Below, one piece after another: positions 14,823 through 23,557 of a stretch of 59,747 bases of DNA. The position numbers were made by a program, and so were the translations under genes. Every line of letters starts with the position of its first letter. The first letter of the stretch is position 1. The stretch comes from JBKQVT01 sp052139835 (GTDB taxonomy: Bacteria; Planctomycetota; Planctomycetia; Pirellulales; Thermoguttaceae), in assembly GCA_052139835.1 (NCBI GenBank), contig JBKQVT010000026.1:1-59747 (forward strand), in the 5' to 3' direction. The notes below the pieces were generated by a model. The model had not been told where the DNA came from and ran no database searches. It saw nothing but the letters and a program-made list of their open reading frames with translations.

Positions 14823-17146
14823 GGGATCTCGTCCTCGCTCGGGCGGCGGCGGAAGCGCACCAGCCCGCAGATCAGGAAGATGCCGGTCAGCCCCAGTCCG
14901 GCGGCGGAAGCCAGCCGGCCGTCGCGGAGGCTTTCCGGGTGGAAGTCGAGGGAGACGGTTTCCTTGCCGGGGCCGACCACGCAGCCGAGGAAGTCGCCGT
15001 TGACGCGCAACACCGGCTGCGGCGCGCCATCCACGACGGCTTGCCAACCGGGGTGATAACTCTCGGAAACCACCAGCAATTGCCGCGTGGGCGTCGCGAC
15101 GGCCAGATCGAGCCGCCCGGCCCGCTCCGTCGTCACCTGGACGCTGCCGGGCGAGCCGGCCGGCAAGTCCAGGGGAAATTCGGTCAGGGCGGTGGTGCGG
15201 ACGTCGATGTGCTTGATGTCGCGGCCGGGGTCCTGGCTGGCCACCGCGCGGGTCACGAGGCGGACGCGCGGCAGCGGCCCGGGCACTTCCAGCCAGTTGG
15301 TGTCGCGGGGCACCAGGCCGGCGATATGCGACGTGGCCGCGTCGCGCCGCACCCAGGCAGTGGCCGCCACTTGCAGGGCGGGCAGGGAGGCATAGTCCAG
15401 TTCGCGCCGCGGTTCCAAGCCGGCGTAGCCGTCGGCGCGAGACCATCCGGCCAGGACCATTTGGTCTCCGGTCCAGAGTTTGCACTGGTCGCCCAGCGGT
15501 TCCGGCGGGGCGAAGACGCGGCCGCCGAGATCGGCCGGCGGCATCGCAGTTGCCAGGGCGACGTTCTCCAGCCGGTCGGTGTCGTGGTAGACGGCGTAGG
15601 ACATGCCATAGCAGCCCAGGTCGACCGCCGCCAGCAGCACCAGGGCGGCCAGGGAGCCGCGCAGTCCGCGGGCGGCGCCCATCACCAGCAGCGCCGCCGC
15701 GATCAAGAGGATCGGCCCGGCCAACACGTCGATCGCTGGGGCAATGAAGGTATGGTGTTGCCGCAGCAGACCGACCAGGGCCGCCGCGACGCCGACGACC
15801 ACCACGGCCCAGAGCCCCTCGAACTTCGACAAGGGGACGAAGGTGTGTTGGTGGATGCCGGGGTAAAGGGGGTTGACGCGGTTGGCCTTGCCCTCGCGGC
15901 ATTGTTGATAGGTCCGCGCCAGGAGCATGAAGCCCATGGCGGCCAGCACGGCCGCCGCCAGGTGGAACAGCACAAGATACCGGCAAGGGCAGCGGAAGCG
16001 ATTCAACAGCGGCACGTAGGCTTGCAGCCGGTAGAGGAAGCCGTATTGTCCCATGGCCATCAGCAGCGCCAGGGCGCCGAACCACGCGGTCGCGCGGGCC
16101 AAGGGGCGCAGGGGGCCGAGGTGTCGCCGCTGGATCACCAGCCACGCCACCAGCATCAGCGGCACGGCGCCCACATACAGGCTCATCTCGTGGGTGCCGC
16201 CCCCCAGCACGCGATCGCTGAACAAGTAGGGGGCGACCAGTTGGATCAGGTTCAGGGGATGCACGGAGCCCATTTGGGCGAAGGCGGCGTCGGCGGCCTG
16301 CCGCGTGCTGTGGCAGAGGGCGTCGAAGGTGGGCCACAACTGCACTCCGCCCAGCAGCACTCCCAGCCCCTTGGCCAGGATCAGCCGCGGCCAGGTCCGC
16401 GTCCCGCAGCCGACGCAATCCAGACACCCGGTGCGTTCGCAGCAACCGACGCGGGGGGCGTAGCGGCGGCGGGAGATGAGAAACACCGCATAGCTCGCCT
16501 CGGCCAGCAGCGAGAACCAAATATATTGCGGATAGCCCAGGAGCAACTGGGAACCCGTCAACAACGCGATGCCGGCCTGGGCGCAGACCACCTTGCTCCA
16601 CCGTGCATCGGAGAGCACGATGTCGATGCACCAGAGGAGCCAGGGGATGTGGGCGATCACCGCCACCGCGTTGGGGTGGATGAAGTGGAGCAGATTGAAG
16701 CCGCAGAAGGTGAAGATCAGGCTGCCCAGCACGGCGGCGTCGCCGCGCTGGAAGAGACGGCGGAGGAAAAGCCAGGCGCCGAAGAGCAGAAAGGGATAGG
16801 TGCCGAGGCATTCCCAGGCCAAGGCGGCCCGTAGCGGCAGGCAGCGATACAAAAGCTGGTGCCAGGGATGATACGTGCCCCCCTGCCCTTCGCCCGTCAG
16901 GTAGAAGCCGGCATAGAGTTGCGGCATCCAATCGAAGGGTTCGCCGCGGGCCAAGCGTTCGGCGAAGAACGCCCGGACGGGCACGTGGTAGGCGCCGAGG
17001 TCGTCGCGGGTATAAATGCGGCCGGCGAAAAACGGACCGGCCAGGGCGATCAACATCAGCACTCCCATCAGCCAGGACCAAGTGGTCAGGTCCTTGTGGA
17101 GGGGCTGGGGGGCGGGTTCTGCGGAGGCTTCGGATGGACGGCCCAT
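14819..17146 (-). CDS. YfhO-family polytopic membrane protein
   Basis: A 775-residue protein with about 12-13 membrane helices and a large extracytoplasmic C-terminal domain (about 520-740), closing with one helix. The layout (GRIYTRDDLGAYHVPVRAFF after TM1, then GQGGTYHPWHQLLY, PYLFSDRVLGG) matches the YfhO/GT-C superfamily, which glycosylates lipoteichoic acid or other glycans using lipid-linked sugars made by a GtrB-like GT2, encoded next. The acidic pair after TM1 (RDD) fits the GT-C catalytic loop. Start at ATG 17146. An internal Cys cluster (GCCERTGCLDCVGCG, about 255-270) is unusual for the family. Confidence 0.82.
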   Translation of the reverse strand: MGRPSEASAEPAPQPLHKDLTTWSWLMGVLMLIALAGPFFAGRIYTRDDLGAYHVPVRAFFAERLARGEPFDWMPQLYAGFYLTGEGQGGTYHPWHQLLYRCLPLRAALAWECLGTYPFLLFGAWLFLRRLFQRGDAAVLGSLIFTFCGFNLLHFIHPNAVAVIAHIPWLLWCIDIVLSDARWSKVVCAQAGIALLTGSQLLLGYPQYIWFSLLAEASYAVFLISRRRYAPRVGCCERTGCLDCVGCGTRTWPRLILAKGLGVLLGGVQLWPTFDALCHSTRQAADAAFAQMGSVHPLNLIQLVAPYLFSDRVLGGGTHEMSLYVGAVPLMLVAWLVIQRRHLGPLRPLARATAWFGALALLMAMGQYGFLYRLQAYVPLLNRFRCPCRYLVLFHLAAAVLAAMGFMLLARTYQQCREGKANRVNPLYPGIHQHTFVPLSKFEGLWAVVVVGVAAALVGLLRQHHTFIAPAIDVLAGPILLIAAALLVMGAARGLRGSLAALVLLAAVDLGCYGMSYAVYHDTDRLENVALATAMPPADLGGRVFAPPEPLGDQCKLWTGDQMVLAGWSRADGYAGLEPRRELDYASLPALQVAATAWVRRDAATSHIAGLVPRDTNWLEVPGPLPRVRLVTRAVASQDPGRDIKHIDVRTTALTEFPLDLPAGSPGSVQVTTERAGRLDLAVATPTRQLLVVSESYHPGWQAVVDGAPQPVLRVNGDFLGCVVGPGKETVSLDFHPESLRDGRLASAAGLGLTGIFLICGLVRFRRRPSEDEIP

Positions 17147-17332
17147 GAGGATTCCGTTTCTATGTGAAATTAGGGACGCAGCGCACCTTTCTGCTAGAAA
17201 ACATAGGTTATGATCCTGGCACCGGGCTGCGGGACCGACGGCCGCGCGGCGTGCCGCGGTGCCACACCCTACATCCGGACCCCGCGGCCGGGAAATATGC
17301 CGAGAGCGACAGGTTTTCTTAAACTTCCCCAT

Positions 17333-17360
17333 TTGACATTCGAGGAAGTTGACCTAAGTT
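17333..17360 (+). promoter_or_regulatory. Possible promoter of the riboswitch-flp transcript
   Basis: TTGACA at 17333-17338 and TAAGTT at 17355-17360, spaced 16 bp. Initiation near 17367 would leave the aptamer intact 37 nt into the transcript. Confidence 0.5.
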
Positions 17361-17403
17361 TCATTGCAGAGGCAGGATGCTGTGTGCGTGGCCTGTAGCC
17401 TGT

Positions 17404-17497
17404 CATCCTCGACAAGGGCAAACCGATCGCAAGGTCGGCAACGCAAAGCCAAGGGCCGACGGGGTTCCCCGGCGGCAGCCTGGCTGCCGAAAGGGTG
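17404..17497 (+). ncRNA. Cyclic-di-GMP-I (GEMM) riboswitch aptamer
   Basis: Matches the class I c-di-GMP aptamer by motif. AAGGGCAAACC is followed by a 6-bp stem CCGATC/GGTCGG capped by a GCAA tetraloop, then CAACGCAAAGCC, then a second helix ending AGCCTGGCTGCCGA, the tetraloop receptor side. A closing P1 pairs CATCCT (17404-17409) with AGGGTG (17492-17497). Downstream, hairpins GAAGT/ACTTC and AGCCC/GGGCT (about 17498-17532) may be the expression platform. The next gene is the Flp pilin, 184 nt on. Control of pili by GEMM aptamers is known from Geobacter. Confidence 0.9.
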
Positions 17498-17680
17498 AAG
17501 TGGTGTACTTCAGCCCGTGAGGAGATGAGGGCTCGTTGTTACTAGATGGGGTTTTCGAGGGCAATCCGCAGGCCGCCCCGTGGCGCCAATCCGGGGCCTT
17601 GCCCGAAAAAACCCGACCGTTGCTTTTATTCCGCGTCAGCCCGCCGGTGGCGGGGTGCATGCCGGAATGGAGGAATACTC

Positions 17681-17854
17681 ATGAAGTCGCTTGCCGTGAA
17701 GTTGCGTCGTTTCCTCAAGTCCGAAGATGGCCCAACCGCCGTCGAGTACGCGGTGATGCTGTCGCTGATTGTGATCGTGTGCCTCTCGGCCATTTCCACG
17801 ATCGGCGTGAATGCCAATAGCAAGTTCCAGCAGATCGCCAGCTCGCTGCACTAA
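17681..17854 (+). CDS. flp: Flp-type pilin subunit
   Basis: A 57-residue class III (type IVb Tad) prepilin. It has a short basic leader (MKSLAVKLRRFLKSEDG), the prepilin processing site and the characteristic PTAVEYAVMLSLIVIVCLSA helix with conserved Glu and Tyr at the start of the mature helix. It is cleaved by CpaA/TadV and polymerised into the Flp fibre used for attachment. Start chosen at ATG 17681 after GGAGGAATACTC. It has its own riboswitch leader and a strong terminator, so pilin expression can be set separately from the assembly genes. Confidence 0.95.
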   Translation: MKSLAVKLRRFLKSEDGPTAVEYAVMLSLIVIVCLSAISTIGVNANSKFQQIASSLH

Positions 17855-17887
17855 TCTGCCAGCGGCGGCGTGCAACAGAACTTGGAG

Positions 17888-17930
17888 CCCCCTGGGCGCC
17901 GTGGCTCGGCGCCCAGGGGGTTTTCCTTTT
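17888..17930 (+). terminator. Intrinsic terminator after flp
   Basis: A 13-bp perfect stem (CCCCCTGGGCGCC at 17888-17900 with its complement at 17908-17920) is followed by TTTTCCTTTT. Confidence 0.95.
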
Positions 17931-18019
17931 CCCCCCTCCCCCCGTTTTTTTGACCTAGGATTGAGATAGAGAGAGTACGCCCGGGTGCGATTTTCTCGGG
18001 CAAGGCAAGGAGTCGGTTG

Positions 18020-18130
18020 ATGTATCCATCGCTTCCTATGGAACTGGGCGGCAGCGTCGCGCAACTGGTGCTCTACTTCGTCGGCGCCGTCGCGGCCCTG
18101 GTGAGCATCGTGTTGAGCGCACGATATTAA
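18020..18130 (+). CDS. 36-residue single-span membrane peptide
   Basis: A short frame with start ATG 18020 preceded by AAGGAG encodes MYPSLPMELGGSVAQ followed by one hydrophobic helix (LVLYFVGAVAALVSIVLSA). It sits between the flp terminator and cpaA. Placement in the pilus cluster suggests a small accessory of Tad assembly, but no family is known to me. It is too short for statistical certainty; the ribosome-binding site and the clean helix support it. Confidence 0.55.
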   Translation: MYPSLPMELGGSVAQLVLYFVGAVAALVSIVLSARY

Positions 18131-18206
18131 GGATCAAGGATTAAGGACGCGCGGTCGGGGTCTGCCCGGTCATCCTTCATCCTTCATCCTTGATGCTTGA
18201 TCCTTC
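18121..18206. repeat. Heptamer hairpin repeat, locus 7
   Basis: Units GGATCAA/GGATTAA on the left and TTCATCC, TTGATGC, TTGATCC on the right, with a GC-rich core (about 18147-18170). It starts at the stop of the membrane peptide and ends just before the cpaA ribosome-binding site. Confidence 0.85.
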
Positions 18207-18221
18207 CCAAGGAGAGACCGC

Positions 18222-18788
18222 ATGTCGGATCTGAACACCGTCGCCCCTGGCATGGCGGCAAATTGGCACGTATGGCTGCTCAGCGGGGTGTTGGTCGTCG
18301 CCGCGGTGATCGACGGCTGGAAACTGAAGGTGCCCAACTGGATCACCTTCCCCCTCGTCATCGGCGGCTGGGCCTATGGAACGGCCTGTTTCGGCTGGCC
18401 GGGCTTGGGATGGAGCCTCTTCGGCACGGCGCTGGGGCTGGGACTGCTCTTGCCCGCCTACGCCATCGGCGGCATGGGGGCCGGCGACGTCAAGTTGCTG
18501 GCCGGCGTCGGCGCCTGGGTCGGGGCTACGGCGACCCTCTACGCGTTCTGCGTCTCGGCCATCTTCGGCGGCATCATCGCCGTCGCCATGGTCCTCCTCG
18601 GTCGCAAGTGGGGCCATCATTTCCGCCAGTTTTGGTCCATCCTCGGCGAGATCGCGGTCGTTCGAAATCCCAGCACGCTGGCGGCCAGCGCCGCCGAGCG
18701 CAAAAGCTCCATGATGCTGTTGCCCTACGGCATCCCCATCGCCCTGGGCACGATTACCTACTTTGCCTGGTGCGGGATGCTGCCGTAA
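18222..18788 (+). CDS. cpaA: Prepilin peptidase CpaA/TadV (A24 family)
   Basis: A 188-residue membrane aspartyl protease that trims the Flp leader. The two catalytic aspartates are in VIDGWKLKVPN (TM1 end) and in GMGAGDVKLLAG, the GxGD motif. Six membrane helices are visible, and the N-terminal methyltransferase domain of PilD is absent, as usual for the Tad type. Start ATG 18222 follows AAGGAGAGACCGC. A loop at about 140-160 (RNPSTLAASAAERKSSMM) is longer than in minimal CpaA. Confidence 0.9.
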   Translation: MSDLNTVAPGMAANWHVWLLSGVLVVAAVIDGWKLKVPNWITFPLVIGGWAYGTACFGWPGLGWSLFGTALGLGLLLPAYAIGGMGAGDVKLLAGVGAWVGATATLYAFCVSAIFGGIIAVAMVLLGRKWGHHFRQFWSILGEIAVVRNPSTLAASAAERKSSMMLLPYGIPIALGTITYFAWCGMLP

Positions 18789-18899
18789 GAAGAGGGATTT
18801 AGGGATTTGGGGATTTAGGGATTTGGGAAGGGCGAAGGCCGCGGCCGCACGCTTGCGGTTTCCCTAAATCCCTAAATCCCCAAATCCCTAAATCCCTTC
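18786..18899. repeat. Heptamer hairpin repeat, locus 8
   Basis: The left arm has four GGGATTT/GGGGATTT units and the right arm the complementary TAAATCC/CAAATCC units. Between them is the core GCACGCTTGCGGTTTC (18847-18862), identical but for one base to that of locus 3 although the arm heptamers differ. Confidence 0.92.
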
Positions 18900-18908
18900 C
18901 CCACAGTT

Positions 18909-18944
18909 AAACTGGAGAGACTTTACCGATTATGCCGAAGAAGT
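18909..18944 (+). other. 36-bp element shared with 43660-43695
   Basis: Ungapped alignment with 43660-43695 gives 27 of 36 identities by eye (AAAyTGGAGA, then TGCCGA and AAGT). Both copies lie upstream of envelope-protein genes. The remaining 300 bp up to cpaB hold no gene or feature I can name. Confidence 0.45.
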
Positions 18945-19244
18945 CGAGGGGGGCAGAGGTCGGTGAATTTTAGAAGCTTTTCCCTGCGAAAAATAGCCCG
19001 ACCCCCATCGCCCCTGGATATCCGAGCACGCTGGGGTTCCGAAAATAACGATCAATCCGGCCAGGGCTAGTTCAACGGATTAGACCGCCGGTGGGATCGT
19101 TACGGCGCGGCTGGCTTTGAGTTAAGTTCCGAGGCTTCCGTCGCCAATGTTTGTAAGCAGAGGCGCAGTCTTAACGGCTGCGACGGTTGTGCGTCGGGCA
19201 GCGGTCTGCGTCGAACGCGCGGCAGCGAGCATTGAGGGCGAGGA

Positions 19245-20405
19245 ATGCGAGTCAAGTCGATAGTTCTGCTGGTGTTGGCGCTGGGCTGCGGGGCGGTGGC
19301 TTCCGTGGGCATTATCCAGGTCGTCGCCAAGCGCGGCGCGGAAGTGGCCCCCGCGCAGGGAGAAGACCAGGCGATCTTCGTGGCCTCGAAGGACGTGCCG
19401 CAGGGCGACCCGCTCAACGGCCAGTGCCTGAAGCTGGTGCAGTGGCCGAAGGACAAGGTCCCCGCCGGCGCCTTGGGCCGCTTGGAAGACATCGAGGGCC
19501 GCCGCACTCGCACCAAGCTCTTCGCCGAGGAGCCGATCCTGGACAGCAAGCTGGCGGTCAAGGGGGCCAATGCGCCGGGCGCCGACATCCTGATCCCCAA
19601 GGGATACCGGGTGGTGTCAATTCGGGTCGATGCGGTCAGCGGCGGCGGCAACCTCCTGCTGCCCGGCTGCCGCGTCGACATCCTGGTCCACATGGCCAAG
19701 AACCCCGGCGGGGGGATCCCCGAAACCACCACCCGCACCATCCTCCAAGATATCAAGGTCTTTGCCGTCAACGAGATCGTCAACCTCGAAAACGGCGGCC
19801 CGGAGACCAAGTCGATCCAAGTGCGGACGGTGTCCTTGCTGGTCACTCCCGCGCAGGCGGAATTGGTGATGCTGGCCACCGAGTTGGGCTCGATCAAGCT
19901 GGTGATGCGCAGCCCCGAGGAAGAGACCCAGACGCAGACCGACGGGGCGCTGCCCCACCAGTTGTTGGGCATTGCGGGCAAGTCGCAGCGGGACAAGGAA
20001 GAGTCGGGCGAGGACGCCGGCCTGGGCAATTTGAAGGATAAAGGCAAGGAATTCAACGACTTTCTCAGTTCGTTGCGGAAGAAGGACGACGTGAAGGTTC
20101 CCGCGCCGGAGCCGCCACCCGAAGAGATCTGGTCGATGCGGATTCTCAACGGCGCCGAGATGAACGATGTCATCATGAGGGAGGCAGCCAACTCGGCGCT
20201 GGCGGATGCGAGTTGGTGGTCGGTCAGCGGCGTGAAATCGACCCCCGGCAAGAAGGGCCAGGCGGCGGAGAGCAAGACCCCGCCGCCGCCGGAGGAGAAT
20301 AAGCCCGCCAAGCCGGGCAGCGGTCCGGGCAACGGCGGACGCGGCAACCAGGCCGCCCTTCCCGGCAACCTGCCGCTGCCGCCCGCGACGCCGGCGGCCT
20401 CGTAG
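19245..20405 (+). CDS. cpaB: Flp pilus assembly protein CpaB/RcpC
   Basis: A 386-residue periplasmic protein with one N-terminal membrane helix (about 5-27). A SAF/AFP-III-like domain follows (AIFVASKDVPQGDPLNG, about 44-60), then the RcpC domain with YRVVSIRVDAVSGGG and GCRVDILVHM. RcpC proteins work with the secretin at the outer membrane, probably contacting peptidoglycan. The C-terminal third (about 245-386) is charged then Pro/Gly-rich and looks disordered; this is longer than typical. The gene is 46 bp before the secretin gene. Confidence 0.9.
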   Translation: MRVKSIVLLVLALGCGAVASVGIIQVVAKRGAEVAPAQGEDQAIFVASKDVPQGDPLNGQCLKLVQWPKDKVPAGALGRLEDIEGRRTRTKLFAEEPILDSKLAVKGANAPGADILIPKGYRVVSIRVDAVSGGGNLLLPGCRVDILVHMAKNPGGGIPETTTRTILQDIKVFAVNEIVNLENGGPETKSIQVRTVSLLVTPAQAELVMLATELGSIKLVMRSPEEETQTQTDGALPHQLLGIAGKSQRDKEESGEDAGLGNLKDKGKEFNDFLSSLRKKDDVKVPAPEPPPEEIWSMRILNGAEMNDVIMREAANSALADASWWSVSGVKSTPGKKGQAAESKTPPPPEENKPAKPGSGPGNGGRGNQAALPGNLPLPPATPAAS

Positions 20406-20451
20406 CGGGGTGTTTGGTGGCCAAGACAGAGACGTTGCAAGGAAAACACGG

Positions 20452-22080
20452 ATGTTTACGCGCATACAAACGCGGCGTTTCCGCCCGCTGACAATCCTCA
20501 TGCTGGCGGCGGCGTTGGCGGCGGCCTTTGCGGCCGGCGCCCAAGAACCGCCGCCGGCCCGCTCCCCCGCGCCGCCGCGGCCCGAGGTCATTCCCTCGCC
20601 TTCGATCCTGCACCGGGTCGTCGGGACCAACGATCATCTGGAGATGACCGTCAATAGCAGCCGCATCCTCACCATGGACCAGAAGATCCCCCAGGTGCAG
20701 GTCAACAACCCGGACATCCTGGAACTCACGCCGCTCTCTCCCACCCAAGTGCAAGTGGCGGCCAAGAAGCCGGGCGTCACCCAGGTCAACCTCTGGGGCG
20801 AAAACAAGCAGATCTGCACCGTCGACGTGACGGTGGTCGGCGACTCGCGGGAGTTGAGCATGATCCTCCGCAGCCAATTCCCCCGCACCGTCCTCAGCGT
20901 CTTCCCCATGGGCAGCGCGCTGATGATCTCCGGCTATGTCGATCAGCCCCAGCAAATCCCCATCATCCTGGAAATCGCCAAGGAATATTACCCCAAGATC
21001 ATCAACAACATGAACGTCAGCGGCGTGCAGCAGGGGCTCTTGCACGTCAAGATCATGGAAGTGTCGCGGACCAAGCTGCGGCAGTTGGGATTCGACTTCG
21101 CCAAGATCAACGGCAGCGGCAACTTCGTCTCCCAGGTCAGCGGCCTGATCTCGTCGATCTCCGGCGGATCGATGACGACCGGCGGCGCCCCCACGGTCCA
21201 GTTCAACATCGGCCATTCCGGCTCGGCGTTTTTCGGCGTCCTCAACGCCCTGCGGCAGGACGGCCTGGCCAAGATCCTTTCCGAGCCCACCCTGGCGGCC
21301 ATCAGCGGACGGCCCGCCCACTTCAACGTCGGCGGCCAATACTATTACCAGCTCAACGGCGGCATCACCGGGCCGTCGACCAGCTTCGTCAACTACGGCA
21401 CCATCGTCGACATGGTGCCGATCATCCTGGGCAACGGGCGGATCCGCCTGGAAGTCCGCGCCGAGGTCAGCGAAATCGACAAGTCGCTCACCGTGGTCGG
21501 CGGTCCCCCCTCGTTGAAGATCCGCACCGTCGAGACCGGCGTGGAGATGAAGGCCGGCCAAACCCTGGCGATCGCCGGCCTGGTGCAGAACACCGTGGAC
21601 TCGCAGAATTCCGGCCTGCCGTGGATCAGCGAAATCCCCTACATCGGCGTGCCCTTCCGCAACGTCAACGAACAGATCAACGAGGTGGAAACGCTGATCA
21701 TGGTCACGCCCGAGCTGATCGAGCCCCTGGACGCCAACCAGGTTCCCCCCTGCGGTCCCGGGATGGAGACGGCCAGTCCCAGCGACTGGGAATTGTTCTT
21801 CATCGGGCACCTGGAAGTGCCAGTCTGCTGTCAGGGCGGGAGTTCTCTGGGCGGCGGCCCGGCACCCTGCGGGGGTGGCCAGCCGGGCATGGCGCCGCCC
21901 TCCGCCGTGCCGGTTCCCGTGCCGGTTCCCGCGGCGGCTGGCCCCGACGGCGACGCCGGCGGCCCCTACAACCGTTACCCCGCTCCCATTGCGAACAACT
22001 CCAACCGCACCGATCCCATCCCAGCGCGCAATCCGGAACCGCCCTTTATCGGGCCCGTCGGCTACGACGTAGTTCCCTAG
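20452..22080 (+). CDS. cpaC: Tad secretin CpaC/RcpA
   Basis: A 542-residue outer-membrane secretin. A signal peptide (about 1-34) precedes the N-terminal pilus domain (DQKIPQVQVNNPDILELTPL, about 80-100), a BON-like section (SVFPMGSALMISGYVDQPQQ) and the secretin core: EPTLAAISGRPAHFNVGG, VDMVPIILGNGRIRLEV, AGLVQNTVDSQNSGLPWI and ETLIMVTPELIEPL. It forms the channel through which Flp pili emerge. The C-terminal 110 residues are Pro/Gly-rich and may be exposed or disordered. Start at ATG 20452 after AAGGAAAACACGG. Confidence 0.93.
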   Translation: MFTRIQTRRFRPLTILMLAAALAAAFAAGAQEPPPARSPAPPRPEVIPSPSILHRVVGTNDHLEMTVNSSRILTMDQKIPQVQVNNPDILELTPLSPTQVQVAAKKPGVTQVNLWGENKQICTVDVTVVGDSRELSMILRSQFPRTVLSVFPMGSALMISGYVDQPQQIPIILEIAKEYYPKIINNMNVSGVQQGLLHVKIMEVSRTKLRQLGFDFAKINGSGNFVSQVSGLISSISGGSMTTGGAPTVQFNIGHSGSAFFGVLNALRQDGLAKILSEPTLAAISGRPAHFNVGGQYYYQLNGGITGPSTSFVNYGTIVDMVPIILGNGRIRLEVRAEVSEIDKSLTVVGGPPSLKIRTVETGVEMKAGQTLAIAGLVQNTVDSQNSGLPWISEIPYIGVPFRNVNEQINEVETLIMVTPELIEPLDANQVPPCGPGMETASPSDWELFFIGHLEVPVCCQGGSSLGGGPAPCGGGQPGMAPPSAVPVPVPVPAAAGPDGDAGGPYNRYPAPIANNSNRTDPIPARNPEPPFIGPVGYDVVP

Positions 22081-22181
22081 TTTCCTGGGACCGTGCCCGC
22101 TGTATGCTATCTTTTCAGGGATGAGCTTGCGCGCCCCGCGGTTGAATTTCAGCAACATTGTGATCCGCCTGCACCGACTTC

Positions 22182-23393
22182 ATGAGCAACGTCCTTCGCT
22201 TAGCCATTGTTGATCCCGACGATTCGAAGCGCGAGAAGCTGAAGAGCCTCCTCCTGGGCATGGACATGATCTGGCTCGAGGCGGAGTGCTCGCGCTACGA
22301 GTTCTTCGCCGACGTGGTGGCCCAGACCAACCCCGACATCGGCATGGTCGCCCTGGACGCCGATCCGGCCAAGGCGCTGGCCCTGGTCAGCCGGCTCAAC
22401 GAGACCTCACCCGCCTGCGCCGTGCTGGTGGTGAGTTCGTCCAACGACGGGCAGTTGATTTTGCAGGCGATGCGCGCCGGGGCGAAGGAGTTTCTCACCC
22501 AACCGGTCCACATCGAGGACCTGCTGGGCGCCTTGGGGCGGATCAGCGAGCGCCACTTCGCTCCCGGCGAAACCCGGCCCCGCGGCAGCCAGGTCATCGC
22601 CATCGCCGGCGCCAGCGGCGGCGTAGGCACCACCAGCCTATCGGTCAACCTCGGCTGCATCCTCGCCCGCGAAGAGCGAAACTCCGTCGCCCTGGTCGAT
22701 CTCGATCTCTGCCTCGGCGACGCCGACGTCTTCCTCGACACCATCCCCGATTACACCCTGGTCGACGTGGCCCAAAACGTCACCCGCCTGGACTTCACCC
22801 TCCTGAAGCGCTCCTTGACCAAGCACTCGTCCGGCCTCTACCTCTTGCCGCGACCGGTCCAGTTGGAAGACACGAAACTGGTCGGGGCCGAGGACCTGCA
22901 ACGGGTGATCGGACTGCTGAAGGCCACCTTCACCCACGTGGTGCTGGACCTCTCCAAGGGCTACACCGCCATCGACCTGATGGCGATGGAGATGGCCAAT
23001 TCCGTCCTGCTGGTCACGCAGCTCGACCTGCCTTGCCTGCGGAACGTGGTCCGCTTGATGATGTCCTTCGGCGAAATGAACGGCCTGGCCGACAAGGTCA
23101 AGATCATCGTCAATCGCGTCGGCCTGGAAAGCGGCCAGATCACGCTGAAGAAGGCGGAAGAGACCATCGGCCGGGAAATCTTCTGGCAACTCCCCAACGA
23201 CTACCGCGTGATGATCGACGCCCGCAACAACGGCGTGCCGCTGATCGAGCAGGCCCCCAAGGGGGCCGTCACCCATTCGATCATCGCCCTGGCCGAGGCC
23301 CTCGCCGGCGACGTGCCCGCCGCGGCCGGCGACCCCGCGGTGAAGAAGGCGGCCGGGCGCTTCTTCGGCCTCTGGCCGGGAAAACGCTCCTGA
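22182..23393 (+). CDS. cpaE: Tad pilus localisation ATPase CpaE/TadZ
   Basis: A 403-residue two-domain protein. Residues 1-125 resemble a response-regulator receiver but lack the full acidic pocket (VALDADPAKAL in place of the phospho-Asp loop). Residues about 135-380 form a ParA/MinD ATPase with a deviant P-loop (GASGGVGTTSL, threonine instead of lysine after GGVG). Other marks are the VALVDLDLCLGDAD switch and the VLDLSKGY region. TadZ places the pilus machine at its cell site. The gene order cpaA-cpaB-cpaC-cpaE is normal, but cpaF/tadA, tadB and tadC do not follow. Confidence 0.9.
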   Translation: MSNVLRLAIVDPDDSKREKLKSLLLGMDMIWLEAECSRYEFFADVVAQTNPDIGMVALDADPAKALALVSRLNETSPACAVLVVSSSNDGQLILQAMRAGAKEFLTQPVHIEDLLGALGRISERHFAPGETRPRGSQVIAIAGASGGVGTTSLSVNLGCILAREERNSVALVDLDLCLGDADVFLDTIPDYTLVDVAQNVTRLDFTLLKRSLTKHSSGLYLLPRPVQLEDTKLVGAEDLQRVIGLLKATFTHVVLDLSKGYTAIDLMAMEMANSVLLVTQLDLPCLRNVVRLMMSFGEMNGLADKVKIIVNRVGLESGQITLKKAEETIGREIFWQLPNDYRVMIDARNNGVPLIEQAPKGAVTHSIIALAEALAGDVPAAAGDPAVKKAAGRFFGLWPGKRS

Positions 23394-23394
23394 A

Positions 23395-23480
23395 GCGGGG
23401 ACTGGGGACTGAACACTGAAAACTGAAAACTGAACACAGGCTGCGTCTTCAGTGTTCAGTGTTCAGTTGTCAATCCTTCT
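23395..23480. repeat. Heptamer hairpin repeat, locus 9
   Basis: Units GGACTGG, GGACTGA, ACACTGA, AAACTGA on the left and TTCAGTG/TTCAGTT on the right, flanking a CAGGCTGCGTC core. It begins right after the cpaE stop. Confidence 0.88.
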
Positions 23481-23557
23481 GCCCTCCGCCTTCCACCCCC
23501 CGCCCTTCTGTGTTATCCTATGCGCGTACCTTCCTCCCTCGAAAAAGAGGTCTCTCC

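Noticed and set aside
14823..17081. The reverse-strand frame upstream of the GT2 start, continuous with it (total 1135 codons)
   Set aside because: This part overlaps the YfhO gene in another frame and has Arg/Pro-rich non-protein-like composition; the GT2 gene begins at ATG 14822.
18786..18899. CRISPR-like look of regularly repeated units
   Set aside because: Units are 7 bp, contiguous and degenerate with no spacers, and no cas genes are present.
17681..20405. A second GEMM aptamer ahead of cpaB
   Set aside because: The 18900-19244 region has no GGGCAAACC or ACGCAAAGCC blocks, only the 36-bp element.
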